A stretch of 64,000 bases of DNA, taken from contig NZ_JAFG01000005.1 of NCBI RefSeq assembly GCF_000519305.1, positions 190-64,189 on the forward strand, read 5' to 3'. A program made the translations under genes and the position numbers. The DNA is from Mesorhizobium ciceri WSM4083. GTDB lineage: Bacteria; Pseudomonadota; Alphaproteobacteria; Rhizobiales; Rhizobiaceae. The notes beneath the pieces were generated by a model. That model had not been told where the DNA came from. It ran no database searches and was given only the letters and a program-made list of their open reading frames with translations. This document shows, one piece after another, positions 54,171 through 61,499 of the stretch (the stretch's first letter is position 1; each line of letters starts with the position of its first letter).

Positions 54171-54407
54171 ATGAAGCGGTATTATTTCGATCTTCAAAAT
54201 GGTGACGGCACCGTACCCGACAATGACGGGCAGCTGTTCGAATCCCGGGAACAAGCGAAGGCGGAAGCAATTCGTATTTTGCAGGATGTCGCCCAAGACG
54301 AAATGCCCGATTGCGATTTCGTCAAGGTAACCGTCAAAGTACGCGATGAGATCGGTGCGCAGATGTTTGAGGCATCGCTTGTCCTGACCTCCGGATGGAG
54401 CGTGTGA
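54171..54407 (+). CDS. DUF6894-family small protein (second copy)
   Basis: 78 residues from ATG 54171 with AGGAAA five bases upstream; the frame is open to 54138. MKRYYFDLQNGDGTVPDNDGQLFESREQAKAEAIRILQDVAQDE then VKVTVKVRDEIGAQMFEASLVL, the same beta-helix-beta layout as the protein at 45222. Function unknown. A GGAAC at 54115 has no matching -10. Confidence 0.7.
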   Translation: MKRYYFDLQNGDGTVPDNDGQLFESREQAKAEAIRILQDVAQDEMPDCDFVKVTVKVRDEIGAQMFEASLVLTSGWSV

Positions 54408-54417
54408 TGCCGCAGGG

Positions 54418-54675
54418 CTAGCAGCGATACCGCACCGGGATTTGCACGACATTCTCCGATCCAGGCAGATCGAAGGCCATGGCCAGCTGACGTACCGAGG
54501 CCATCTCCACGATCAGCTCTTCGATCGAAAGATCCGGCAGACCGGTCTTCACCCTCTGCCTCACCCTGGCCGCAAGTTCATGAACCCGCACCGGGACGAA
54601 AAGCGGGCTGTCGTCCAGCAGCTTGCTGATTTCGATGACCACATCGGCGTCGATGTCTTTTGGCAATTCCCGCAT
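54418..54675 (-). CDS. Small hypothetical protein
   Basis: 85 residues from ATG 54675, decided by GGAGGTGACGCCC directly upstream; the frame is open to 54867. Helical: DADVVIEISKLLDDSPLFVPVRVHELAARVRQR and LSIEELIVEMASVRQLAMAFDLPG. It is rich in Val/Leu and may be a small dimeric adaptor. No family recognised. Convergent with the DUF6894 gene, 10 bp between stops. Confidence 0.6.
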   Translation of the reverse strand: MRELPKDIDADVVIEISKLLDDSPLFVPVRVHELAARVRQRVKTGLPDLSIEELIVEMASVRQLAMAFDLPGSENVVQIPVRYRC

Positions 54676-54833
54676 GGGCGTCACCTCCAATCGAAGCAAC
54701 AGCCCGCCATGTCGATGCGACGGGCGATCAGGCATCGAGCGCCGGGCAGTGGGATCGGAGAGGGACGTGCTTGGCGCCGGCCGATAGCCTGACTCATAAG
54801 ACCGCGGGCATCGGTGTGTCACGAAAAATATCG

Positions 54834-54851
54834 GTACGAAAATTACCAAGC
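54834..54851. repeat. Copy 2 of the dispersed 18-bp sequence
   Basis: Identical to 44799-44816 over 18 bases; flanks are unrelated. Same orientation as copy 1. Confidence 0.5.
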
Positions 54852-54960
54852 GGGTCATCCCACGCAAGCGATAAGCGCCTCCCCGCGATCGCGGCTCCGT
54901 TTCTCGATAGCCAGAGCAAGCGCTGAAGTGGGTTCGTCATTCGACCTCATAGTACAGGCC

Positions 54961-54985
54961 GGAACCTGACGCATCGCCGTGCATT
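54961..54985 (+). promoter_or_regulatory. Weak EcfG-type promoter candidate for DUF427 gene
   Basis: GGAAC at 54961-54965, N16, CATT at 54982-54985 (mismatch in the second -10 base), 65 bp before ATG 55051. Confidence 0.3.
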
Positions 54986-55050
54986 TCGTCTCCATGCATG
55001 ACGAACCGAAATGCGGTCTCGCAATCAATCGGCAGCCAGGGAGAATTTGA

Positions 55051-55461
55051 ATGCAAGCTTCAGGCGCAATCTCAAGACACCATGCTGGCCAATTGGCCAT
55101 AGAACCGTTTGCCGGCACGGTGACGGTACGATTTTCCGACGCCATAGTCGCTGCCACGGAACGGGCGAAAGTGCTTCAGGAAGAAGGGCATGAGCCCGTG
55201 TTCTACATCCCTTTCGAAGACATCTATTTCGACCTTTTCGAAAAGACGAACACCACCAGCCGCTCTCCTTTGAAAGGTACCGCGAGCTATTGGCGCGTCC
55301 ATGCGGTAGGCAGCTCGGCTGACGATTTCATGTGGGCATACGAGACGCCTGAAACCGCGGCGCGGGCGATTGCACGTCATGGTGCATTCGATCCGGAAAC
55401 GGCGCGCATTGATGCTGAGCCCGCGGAGGACAGACGGCACACGCCCCACGTCCCGGAATAG
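55051..55461 (+). CDS. DUF427-domain protein
   Basis: 136 residues with GGGAG ten bases upstream. The DUF427 pattern is clear: GTVTVRFSDAIVAATERAKVLQEEGHEPVFYIPFEDIYFDLFEKTNTTSRSPLKGTASYWRV and a C-terminal WAYETPETAARAIARHGAF. A small beta-barrel-like domain widespread in bacteria, structurally known but without assigned activity. Likely cytoplasmic. Confidence 0.87.
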   Translation: MQASGAISRHHAGQLAIEPFAGTVTVRFSDAIVAATERAKVLQEEGHEPVFYIPFEDIYFDLFEKTNTTSRSPLKGTASYWRVHAVGSSADDFMWAYETPETAARAIARHGAFDPETARIDAEPAEDRRHTPHVPE

Positions 55462-55491
55462 ATTGCCCGTCCGCACGGGGTGAGCTGAAAC

Positions 55492-55923
55492 TCAAGGCCG
55501 GTGCTGGCGGCGCGGAAACTCGTCATCAAGGATGCGCAGTGCCTCCTCGTATTTGACGGTCGATGCCCCCACCTGTCGCGCCTGCCAGATATTGTCCGCC
55601 AGATCCGCGCGCTTCACCTGCAGCGCCAATGGATTGGATGCCGCTCGTCGCACGAACGCGAAGTAGTCCTCGCCATCCCTGCGCGACATGGCGTCGACGG
55701 CCGAAGCGATCGTCGGGCCAAAGCCGGCCTCGTCCAACCTGGTCCGGTTCCAGCCTTCGCCCTTTTCCACGACGTCATGGAGATAGGCGACGACCTTCTG
55801 GTCCCTGGTTTCGACCGCGTCAACGACCCGGCGGCAGTGCTCGATATACGGTCGCCCGGTCTTGTCGCGCTGTGCTGCGTGGACCTCTTCGGCAATCTTG
55901 GCCGCCCGGTAAAACATGCTCAT
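55492..55923 (-). CDS. HD-domain hydrolase of the RelA/SpoT-like type
   Basis: 143 residues from ATG 55923 (AAGGG ten bases upstream). HD motifs GRPYIEHCRRVV, AYLHDVVEKGE (HD replaced region LHD), and ALQVKRADLADNI resemble the small ppGpp hydrolase (MESH1/SpoT N-terminal) branch, but whether it cleaves ppGpp cannot be seen. 24 bp after the GFA gene on the same strand, hence under the same stress promoter. Confidence 0.8.
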   Translation of the reverse strand: MSMFYRAAKIAEEVHAAQRDKTGRPYIEHCRRVVDAVETRDQKVVAYLHDVVEKGEGWNRTRLDEAGFGPTIASAVDAMSRRDGEDYFAFVRRAASNPLALQVKRADLADNIWQARQVGASTVKYEEALRILDDEFPRRQHRP

Positions 55924-55947
55924 CTGGCTTGCCCTTCAGACATGGTT

Positions 55948-56343
55948 TCACCATCGCTCCTCGGTATCGTGGTGCGGCAGGTCTATTCCGCAGCAAACCC
56001 AGCCAAGTCGCTGCTTCGATCCATAGTTGTAGCGCGGCTCCAGGCGAGCCGGATCGTCGAACGTTCCGACATGCAGCGCGATCTCTCCGGGCGATGCGTC
56101 ATAGGAAAGACTGAGCGGCGATCCGCAGGCCGAGCAGAACCCCCTGCAAGCAATCGGCGAAGACCTGCGATAGGTCGGCGTCGCATTGGTCCAGGTCAGG
56201 CTTTGGCAAGGCACCCAGGCCAGGACCGCGAATGCACTGCCGGTCGCTCGCCGGCACATATCGCAATGGCAATAATGCACTCTCGGTTCGCTTCCAACGC
56301 GGAAGCGGATCGTGCCGCAGAGACATCCGCCGCTCAGTTCCAT
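55948..56343 (-). CDS. GFA-family protein (second copy)
   Basis: 131 residues from ATG 56343. Zinc-fold Cys pattern GGCLCGTIRF...HYCHCDMCRRATGSAFAVLAWVP...FCSACGSPLS. A good SD (GGAGG) sits instead before an ATG at 56393, which opens a 19-codon leader ending inside this start region (stop 56334-56336). The GFA start is thus likely reached by coupling, or the sequence contains a frameshift. Heads an operon with the HD-domain gene. Confidence 0.8.
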   Translation of the reverse strand: MELSGGCLCGTIRFRVGSEPRVHYCHCDMCRRATGSAFAVLAWVPCQSLTWTNATPTYRRSSPIACRGFCSACGSPLSLSYDASPGEIALHVGTFDDPARLEPRYNYGSKQRLGWVCCGIDLPHHDTEERW

Positions 56344-56393
56344 TTCGTCGCCCCGGCTGACTTGCGGCTCCAACGCCTGTCGCGCGGTCTCAT
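56334..56393 (-). CDS. Possible 19-residue leader ORF overlapping GFA start
   Basis: ATG 56393 behind GGAGGTGCTCGC; reads MRPRDRRWSRKSAGATKWN and stops at 56334-56336, ten bases inside the GFA gene. The better ribosome site here than at the GFA start suggests translational coupling. Basic composition; no other evidence that the peptide matters. Confidence 0.3.
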   Translation of the reverse strand: MRPRDRRWSRKSAGATKWN

Positions 56394-56420
56394 GCGAGCA
56401 CCTCCATTTATCTCAGCGGA

Positions 56421-56445
56421 AACGCCGGCCATTTGCGTCGGTTCC
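56421..56445 (-). promoter_or_regulatory. Candidate EcfG-type promoter for GFA-HD operon
   Basis: Minus strand GGAAC (56445-56441), N16, CGTT (56424-56421), 28 bp before the leader ATG at 56393. Exact consensus; its -35 lies 13 bp from that of the divergent promoter. Confidence 0.62.
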
Positions 56446-56458
56446 TGTGGCTATCTCA

Positions 56459-56483
56459 GGAACCAGTGCTTGCGCGCGGCGTT
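56459..56483 (+). promoter_or_regulatory. Candidate EcfG-type promoter for isochorismatase-family gene
   Basis: GGAAC at 56459-56463, N16, CGTT at 56480-56483, 60 bp before ATG 56544. Exact consensus, back-to-back with the minus-strand site. Confidence 0.62.
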
Positions 56484-56543
56484 GCGTGTCTTTGCTGGCA
56501 AGGAGAGGAGTTAGGGAATGCATGGCCGGCCGGAGGCGCACTG

Positions 56544-57152
56544 ATGTCGATGCCGGGGCTGGCATACGGTCCCCTGGGCGATCGATGCATGCATGTCTGC
56601 GTGGATATGCAACGGCTGTTTGCCGAGCCGTCTGAATGGGCAACGCCCTGGATCACCCGGGTTCTCCCGCAGATCGAGAGGCTGGTCGAAAGACGCGCGC
56701 CACAGACGGTCTTTACACGCTTCCTGCCAGCCGAAAAGCCGGGGCAGGGCGTCGGCACATGGAAGCGCTATTATGAGCGCTGGGCTTCACTGACGATCGA
56801 GACGATCGGGGCGGAAATGACCGAGCTGTTGCCGTCTTTAGCCGGCTACTGCCCGCCAGCGGCGATCATCGACAAGCACATCTATTCGCCCTGGTTCGAA
56901 GGACGCCTCAGAGCCCTTCTGGTGGAGCGCGGCATCGATACGCTGGTCATCACCGGTGGCGAAACGGATGTTTGCGTTCTGGCCACGGTGCTCGGAGCCA
57001 TCGATTTCGGCTATCGCGTGGTTCTCGTCACCGATGCGCTGTGCAGTTCTTCCGACGCAACCCATGACGCACTGCTGACCGTTTACCACCAACGTTTCGC
57101 GCAGCAGGTCGAGACGGTCGAGATGGAAACGGTTCTCTCGAACTGGACTTGA
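56544..57152 (+). CDS. Isochorismatase-family cysteine hydrolase
   Basis: 202 residues from ATG 56544, GGAGG eight bases upstream (frame open to 56433). Catalytic triad: Asp21 in CVDMQRLF, Lys111 in IIDKHIYSPW and Cys144 in GGETDVCVLATV, the nicotinamidase/N-carbamoyl-amide hydrolase layout. The substrate is unclear; it is not clearly PncA. Stress-regulated by the promoter upstream. Confidence 0.85.
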   Translation: MSMPGLAYGPLGDRCMHVCVDMQRLFAEPSEWATPWITRVLPQIERLVERRAPQTVFTRFLPAEKPGQGVGTWKRYYERWASLTIETIGAEMTELLPSLAGYCPPAAIIDKHIYSPWFEGRLRALLVERGIDTLVITGGETDVCVLATVLGAIDFGYRVVLVTDALCSSSDATHDALLTVYHQRFAQQVETVEMETVLSNWT

Positions 57153-57252
57153 CGTCCGCTAACCCGGCCCGGGTGGAAGTGTCCATGCTTCCTTGCGCGG
57201 TTTGGCTGCCTATCTGTTAAGAGAATGACGGACACCAGGACGGGTAGCAGAC

Positions 57253-58527
57253 GTGACGCAACGATCGGGAAGTGCTGATCTTCCACTGCATGGCGGGCGC
57301 GTGCCGAAATGGCTGGGCGACCGCATGACGCGTCTTGGCGCCGTGATGTGCGAGGCGATCATTCATCACTATGGTCGAGACGAGCTGCTGCGGCGGCTGG
57401 CGCATCCATTCTGGTTCCAGTCCTTTGGTGCTGTCATGGGCATGGATTGGCACTCGTCGGGGATCACGACCAGCGTCGTGGGCGCTTTGAAGCGTGGCCT
57501 CACGCCGCTCTCCGGCGAGCTCGGCATTCATGTCTGCGGTGGTCGCGGCGTGCATTCGCGCAAAACCCCGCATGAGCTGGAGGCCATCGGCCAACGCGTC
57601 GGCTTCGACGGAGCGGGCCTTGCCACCGTCAGCCGGCTTGTCGCCAAGGTCGACAGCGCTGCAGTCCAGGACGGTTTCGATCTTTACCTGCATGGTTTCA
57701 TCGTCACCGATGACGGTCGCTGGGTCGTGGTGCAGCAAGGCATGAACGGTGACAGCAAGGTGGCGCGCCGCTACCATTGGCTCTCCGAGGGCCTCAAGAG
57801 TTTTGTCGACCAGCCGCATGCCGCCATCGAGGGCGCCCATCAAGGTGAGATCGTCAACCTGACCGACAGGCGCGCCGACGCGTCGCGCCAAGGGCAACTG
57901 AACCTTTTGCAAGACCTCGGACCCGATCGCATCCTGGGCGAGCTTGCAGCATTGGAGCGTTGCGCGGAGCCGACGCGCCGGCAGGAACCGGAGCAGCCGC
58001 TGCTGCCGCATTTGGTCATGCCGGCTCACCATGACGTTCGCGAAAGCGATGTCGTCATGCATCGTCTTCACGGCAATATCGCCGCCGCCGCGGACCGTGG
58101 TCCCACCGATTTCGCCGAGCTCCTTCTGGTCCCTGGCGTCGGCGCGCGCACGGTGCGCGCGCTGGCCCTCGTTGCCGAGGTGGTGCATGGCGCGCCTTGC
58201 CGTTTTTCCGATCCCGGCCGCTTCTCGCTGGCGCATGGCGGCAAGGACAGGCATCCATTTCCAGTACCGTTGAAGGTCTATGACGAGACGATCGGGGTTC
58301 TGAAGTCGGCCGTGCAAAAGGCAAAGCTCGGTCGCGATGAAGAAATCGGCGCCTTGAGGCGGCTCGACGATCAGTCGCGGCAAGTCGAACGATACGCAAC
58401 CGGCCCCAGCCTGAAGGAAATTGTCGCGGGAGAATTCGACCAGTCGCATCTGCTTGGCGGGCGCAGCGTGTTCGGGTGGGAAGCTGCGCCGGATACAGCA
58501 TCTGCTGAGCGGAGCAAGAAAGCGTGA
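57253..58527 (+). CDS. DUF763-family protein
   Basis: 424 residues from GTG 57253. Strong DUF763 features: ADLPLHGGRVPKWLGDRMTRLG, FWFQSFGAVMGMDWHSSGITTSVVGALKRGL, VCGGRGVHSRKTPHELE, and later FAELLLVPGVGARTVRALALVAEVVHG, a helix-hairpin-helix-like segment suggesting nucleic-acid binding. The family is prominent in archaea and scattered in bacteria, function unknown. It stands alone with no EcfG site, converging with the PPC-domain gene. Confidence 0.85.
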   Translation: MTQRSGSADLPLHGGRVPKWLGDRMTRLGAVMCEAIIHHYGRDELLRRLAHPFWFQSFGAVMGMDWHSSGITTSVVGALKRGLTPLSGELGIHVCGGRGVHSRKTPHELEAIGQRVGFDGAGLATVSRLVAKVDSAAVQDGFDLYLHGFIVTDDGRWVVVQQGMNGDSKVARRYHWLSEGLKSFVDQPHAAIEGAHQGEIVNLTDRRADASRQGQLNLLQDLGPDRILGELAALERCAEPTRRQEPEQPLLPHLVMPAHHDVRESDVVMHRLHGNIAAAADRGPTDFAELLLVPGVGARTVRALALVAEVVHGAPCRFSDPGRFSLAHGGKDRHPFPVPLKVYDETIGVLKSAVQKAKLGRDEEIGALRRLDDQSRQVERYATGPSLKEIVAGEFDQSHLLGGRSVFGWEAAPDTASAERSKKA

Positions 58528-58550
58528 GAACGAGCTAGAGGGGCTGTAGA

Positions 58551-58994
58551 TCAGTCAGCCAGATCGATCAGCGCGACACCGAGGTCCGGACGCTTGCTGC
58601 GGCGCAAATGGCCGGGCGCTTCCACGAGAGTGATTTCGAGCGTGGGCCGAACGATGCCGTCAAGCAGATGTCCACCCCGGGTGGTGCCGTCGCTCAATCC
58701 AAGCACCGCATGGACGTGCAGGCTGGGCATATCATCGTCACCCAGCGCGACATCGCCGATCGCGCTCAGAACCTCGCACTGTTCGTCGATAGGGATGTTG
58801 CGGTAGGTCTTTGCGGCCGGATCAAACCAGCCCACGGTGGCTTTTTCGAAAGCCCCTATGGCGGTCAGGGACGCGCTGCCGATCTTCTGCTCGACTGCGA
58901 AGGCGGTCAGTGCCGCGAACGCTTCTTCGCCTGGGTCGAGCACCACGACAAATGTCCGTTGTCCGCCGATCTCATTGACGAGCTGCGATTTCAT
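58551..58994 (-). CDS. PPC/DUF296-domain (AT-hook-associated type) protein
   Basis: 147 residues from ATG 58994 with GGAA upstream (frame open further). PPC domain: RTFVVVLDPGEEAFAALTAFAVEQKIGSASLTAIGAFEKATVGWFDPAAKTY, then SLHVHAVLGLSDGTTRGGHLLDGIVRPTLEITLVE, with the GHL/H metal-type residues. Cytoplasmic trimeric domain of unknown bacterial function. 43 bp after the small basic protein gene, so in its stress-promoted operon. Confidence 0.82.
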   Translation of the reverse strand: MKSQLVNEIGGQRTFVVVLDPGEEAFAALTAFAVEQKIGSASLTAIGAFEKATVGWFDPAAKTYRNIPIDEQCEVLSAIGDVALGDDDMPSLHVHAVLGLSDGTTRGGHLLDGIVRPTLEITLVEAPGHLRRSKRPDLGVALIDLAD

Positions 58995-59037
58995 CCCTGA
59001 GCTTCCATCGTTCGACCCGTTGGGCGCCGGCCTCATA

Positions 59038-59355
59038 TCAATGTGCGTGGTGTTCCGCATTGCGCTTGCGGGTCGCTGCAGCTTTCTTCGCCGATTCCGA
59101 TCGGCTTGCGGCAGACCGTGATGCCGATGCCTTGCCGCCGCTTTTGCCGCCTTTGTGCGCCGCCGGATGGCCCGTGTGTTTGCCCCGGCCGGAACCGCCT
59201 TCCTTCTTGCCACCGCCATCGTCCTTGTTAACGGTTGCCCATGCACGCCGCTCTGCCTCCCTGTCGGAAACCCCGCGCTTCTCATAGCCTTCGGCAATGT
59301 GGTCGGCTTTACGCTCCTGCTTGTCAGTGTACTTCGATTTGTCGCCTCGTGGCAT
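59038..59355 (-). CDS. Small basic ChaB/plasmid-stabilisation-like protein
   Basis: 105 residues from ATG 59355 with AGGAGG ten bases upstream. DKSKYTDKQERKADHIAEGYEKRGVSDREAERRAWATVNKDDGG is the conserved core of a rhizobial family often labelled plasmid stabilisation protein, followed by a Lys/Ala/Ser/Gly tail (GKASASRSAASRSESAKKAAATRKR) resembling histone-H1-like DNA-binding tails. The label is not functional proof. Exact EcfG promoter 29 bp upstream. Confidence 0.8.
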   Translation of the reverse strand: MPRGDKSKYTDKQERKADHIAEGYEKRGVSDREAERRAWATVNKDDGGGKKEGGSGRGKHTGHPAAHKGGKSGGKASASRSAASRSESAKKAAATRKRNAEHHAH

Positions 59356-59384
59356 GGCCAGTTCCTCCTGTTGAACAAGGGCTG

Positions 59385-59409
59385 AACGTCGACCCGACGC
59401 GCTGGTTCC
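59385..59409 (-). promoter_or_regulatory. Candidate EcfG-type promoter for basic protein-PPC operon
   Basis: Minus strand GGAAC (59409-59405), N16, CGTT (59388-59385), 29 bp from ATG 59355. Exact consensus at the canonical distance. Confidence 0.65.
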
Positions 59410-59535
59410 AACAGAAATTCGCGTAGCCAATGCCGCATCCCCAGGCACGGCCAAACACGCCCGGCCGCGCAAGCCAACGCATTTCTGGCCGGGGAAAGCG
59501 TAGCAGCGAGGCGAGGGGAATGGTTCAGCCGATTG

Positions 59536-59651
59536 CCACCTGACCACGATGGCCAGGATCACGATCCCGACCAAGCCGGCTATGAAGATAACCCTACGCG
59601 GCGCGTTCGCAGGATGATCTCGCCCTGTCTCGCCTGCTCCGCAGAGAACAC
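59536..59651 (-). pseudogene. Frameshifted remnant of a small one-TM protein
   Basis: Minus strand from GTG 59651: MFSAEQARQGEIILRTRR in one frame, then after about 59600 VIFIAGLVGIVILAIVVRW in the next frame. Together they look like a small single-span protein with a soluble head and one TM helix. A single-base shift near 59596-59605 separates them and no complete frame exists. It lies in the 499-bp gap between the basic-protein gene and paoA. Confidence 0.4.
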
Positions 59652-59794
59652 AGGTCCATTGTTACCGTCCTTGTCATGCGACCATCGCTGATGATCGCCT
59701 CCTTCCAACCTTGGCACACAACCATCGCTCGACAGGTGAGGTCCGGTTACATCGATCCCGCCAGCAGAAAAAAGGATCACAGGCTCGTGAGGAG

Positions 59795-59819
59795 GGAACT
59801 TTGTCCTCTGCGACTGGTT
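59795..59819 (+). promoter_or_regulatory. Candidate EcfG-type promoter for paoABC
   Basis: GGAAC at 59795-59799, N16, GGTT at 59816-59819, 35 bp before ATG 59855. Confidence 0.55.
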
Positions 59820-59854
59820 TGGGCCGCTTAGACCCAGCCAGCCCGGAGCCAGCC

Positions 59855-60472
59855 ATGTCCGATGCCAAGATGTCCAGTGGCCTGAGCAGACGCATGTTCA
59901 TGACGGCCTCTGTTTCAGCGGCGGCGGTGATGCCGCTTGCGAATTCCCCGACGAGAGCTGCCCAGCCAGAGTCCGCAAAACCGGCCGAACCGCGCGACTT
60001 GTCGGCGGTTTCGATCCGCGTCAACAAACAGGCCTACAACCTCGCTCTCGACAATCGAACCAGCCTGCTTGACGCCCTGCGCGACCATGTCGGCCTGACC
60101 GGCACCAAGAAGGGTTGCGATCACGGTCAGTGTGGCGCCTGCACGGTTCTGATCGACGGAAAGCGGGTACTGTCCTGCTTGAGCTTTGCCGTCATGAACC
60201 AGGGCCGGGAGATCACAACGGTGGAAGGCCTGGCTTCGACGGACGGGGAATTGCATCCGGTTCAGCAGGCTTTCATCGACCACGATGCCTTTCAATGCGG
60301 CTATTGCACACCGGGTCAGATCATGTCCGCCATCGGTTGCATCAACGAAGGCCACGCTGGGTCGGAAGACGATATTCGCGAATATATGAGCGGCAATCTA
60401 TGTCGCTGCGCGGCCTATCCCAACATCGTTGCGGCGATCGTCCAGGCACGCGACGAGACCAGGAGGGCTTAG
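59855..60472 (+). CDS. paoA: Periplasmic aldehyde oxidoreductase, 2Fe-2S subunit (PaoA-like)
   Basis: 205 residues from ATG 59855 (frame open to 59711). Tat signal MSSGLSRRMFMTASVSAAAVMPLA exports the folded enzyme. Two 2Fe-2S clusters: the plant-type CDHGQCGAC...C and the C-terminal CGYC...CRC. Size and Tat signal match PaoA of the E. coli PaoABC periplasmic aldehyde oxidase. First gene of the operon with an EcfG-type promoter. Confidence 0.9.
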   Translation: MSDAKMSSGLSRRMFMTASVSAAAVMPLANSPTRAAQPESAKPAEPRDLSAVSIRVNKQAYNLALDNRTSLLDALRDHVGLTGTKKGCDHGQCGACTVLIDGKRVLSCLSFAVMNQGREITTVEGLASTDGELHPVQQAFIDHDAFQCGYCTPGQIMSAIGCINEGHAGSEDDIREYMSGNLCRCAAYPNIVAAIVQARDETRRA

Positions 60473-60473
60473 G

Positions 60474-61496
60474 ATGCGCCCCTTCGTATATGAAAGACCA
60501 ACCAGCGTCTCCGCGGCCATCGCCATGGCGTCCGGTCCCGATGCCGTGCGTGTTCCGCCAACCGGCGCCGACACGCAGTTCATCGCCGGCGGCACCAATC
60601 TGGCCGACTACATGAAGCTCGGGGTCACGCGGCCGGAGCGACTGCTCGACCTCAACACTCTTGCTGAGCCGGCCTTGCGGCAGATCAGGATAGACGATGA
60701 CACGATCCGGTTTGGTGCACTGGTCCGTATGGGTGAAGCAGCCGACAACAATGATGTCAGGCGCCGTTGCCCGCTGCTTGCCGACAGCCTGAAATTCGCC
60801 GCCAGCGGTCAGCTTCGCAACATGGCGAGCCTGGGCGGCAATGTGCTGCAACGTACGCGCTGCGAATATTTTCGAGAGATTTCCTGGCCGTGCAACAAGC
60901 GCGAACCCGGCTCCGGCTGCGCTGCGATGGAAGGATCCAATCGCCAGCACGCCGTGCTGGGTACCAGCGATGCCTGCATTGCCACGTATCACGGCGATTT
61001 CGCGCAGGCGCTGGTTGCGCTCGACGCCACCGTCGATATCGAAGGTTCGCGGGGAAGGCGCAAGCTTGCTTTTGCCAAGCTGCATAGACGGCCGGGTGAG
61101 ACGCCCGACATCGAGACGGATCTGGCCGCCGACGAGCTTATTACCGCCATCGAAGTGCCGCTCGCGCCGTGGAGCAGCCGGTCGCGCTATCTGAAGATAC
61201 GCGATCGTGAATCCTACGCGTTTGCGCTGGCGTCCGCGGCTGTCGCGCTCGACATGGATGGCGAGACGGTAAGGAGTGCGCGCATTGCGCTTGGCGGAGT
61301 GGCGACGGTGCCGTGGCGTGCGCGCGAAGCAGAGGACGCGCTACAGGGTAAAGTGCTTGACGAAGCCACGGCGCAGGAGGCCGCCGAGGCTGCTTTCGCC
61401 GATGCCAGACCGCGCGAGCATAACGCATTCAAGATACCGCTCGGCAAGCGCACGCTGGTGCGGGCGCTGCTTGAAACCCGGAATATGAAGGGCTGA
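60474..61496 (+). CDS. paoB: Aldehyde oxidoreductase FAD subunit (PaoB-like)
   Basis: 340 residues from ATG 60474, AGGAGG nine bases upstream, one base past the paoA stop. FAD-binding CO-dehydrogenase flavoprotein fold: GGTNLADYMKLG, MASLGGNVLQRTRCEYF, and TRDYKF-type C-terminus. A Cys-rich insert (CEYFREISWPCNKREPGSGC, then DACIATYHGD) fits the extra 4Fe-4S cluster described for PaoB. Four-residue spacing to paoC shows coupling. Confidence 0.9.
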   Translation: MRPFVYERPTSVSAAIAMASGPDAVRVPPTGADTQFIAGGTNLADYMKLGVTRPERLLDLNTLAEPALRQIRIDDDTIRFGALVRMGEAADNNDVRRRCPLLADSLKFAASGQLRNMASLGGNVLQRTRCEYFREISWPCNKREPGSGCAAMEGSNRQHAVLGTSDACIATYHGDFAQALVALDATVDIEGSRGRRKLAFAKLHRRPGETPDIETDLAADELITAIEVPLAPWSSRSRYLKIRDRESYAFALASAAVALDMDGETVRSARIALGGVATVPWRAREAEDALQGKVLDEATAQEAAEAAFADARPREHNAFKIPLGKRTLVRALLETRNMKG

Positions 61497-61499
61497 GCC

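Larger units (their letters stand above)
54676..55050. other. 375-bp intergenic region without a gene
   Basis: Holds copy 2 of the 18-bp repeat (54834-54851), a weak EcfG-type site (54961-54985) and an inverted repeat GCATTTCG (54981-54988)/CGAAATGC (55007-55014). No open frame with an RBS and coding bias was seen on either strand. Confidence 0.5.
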
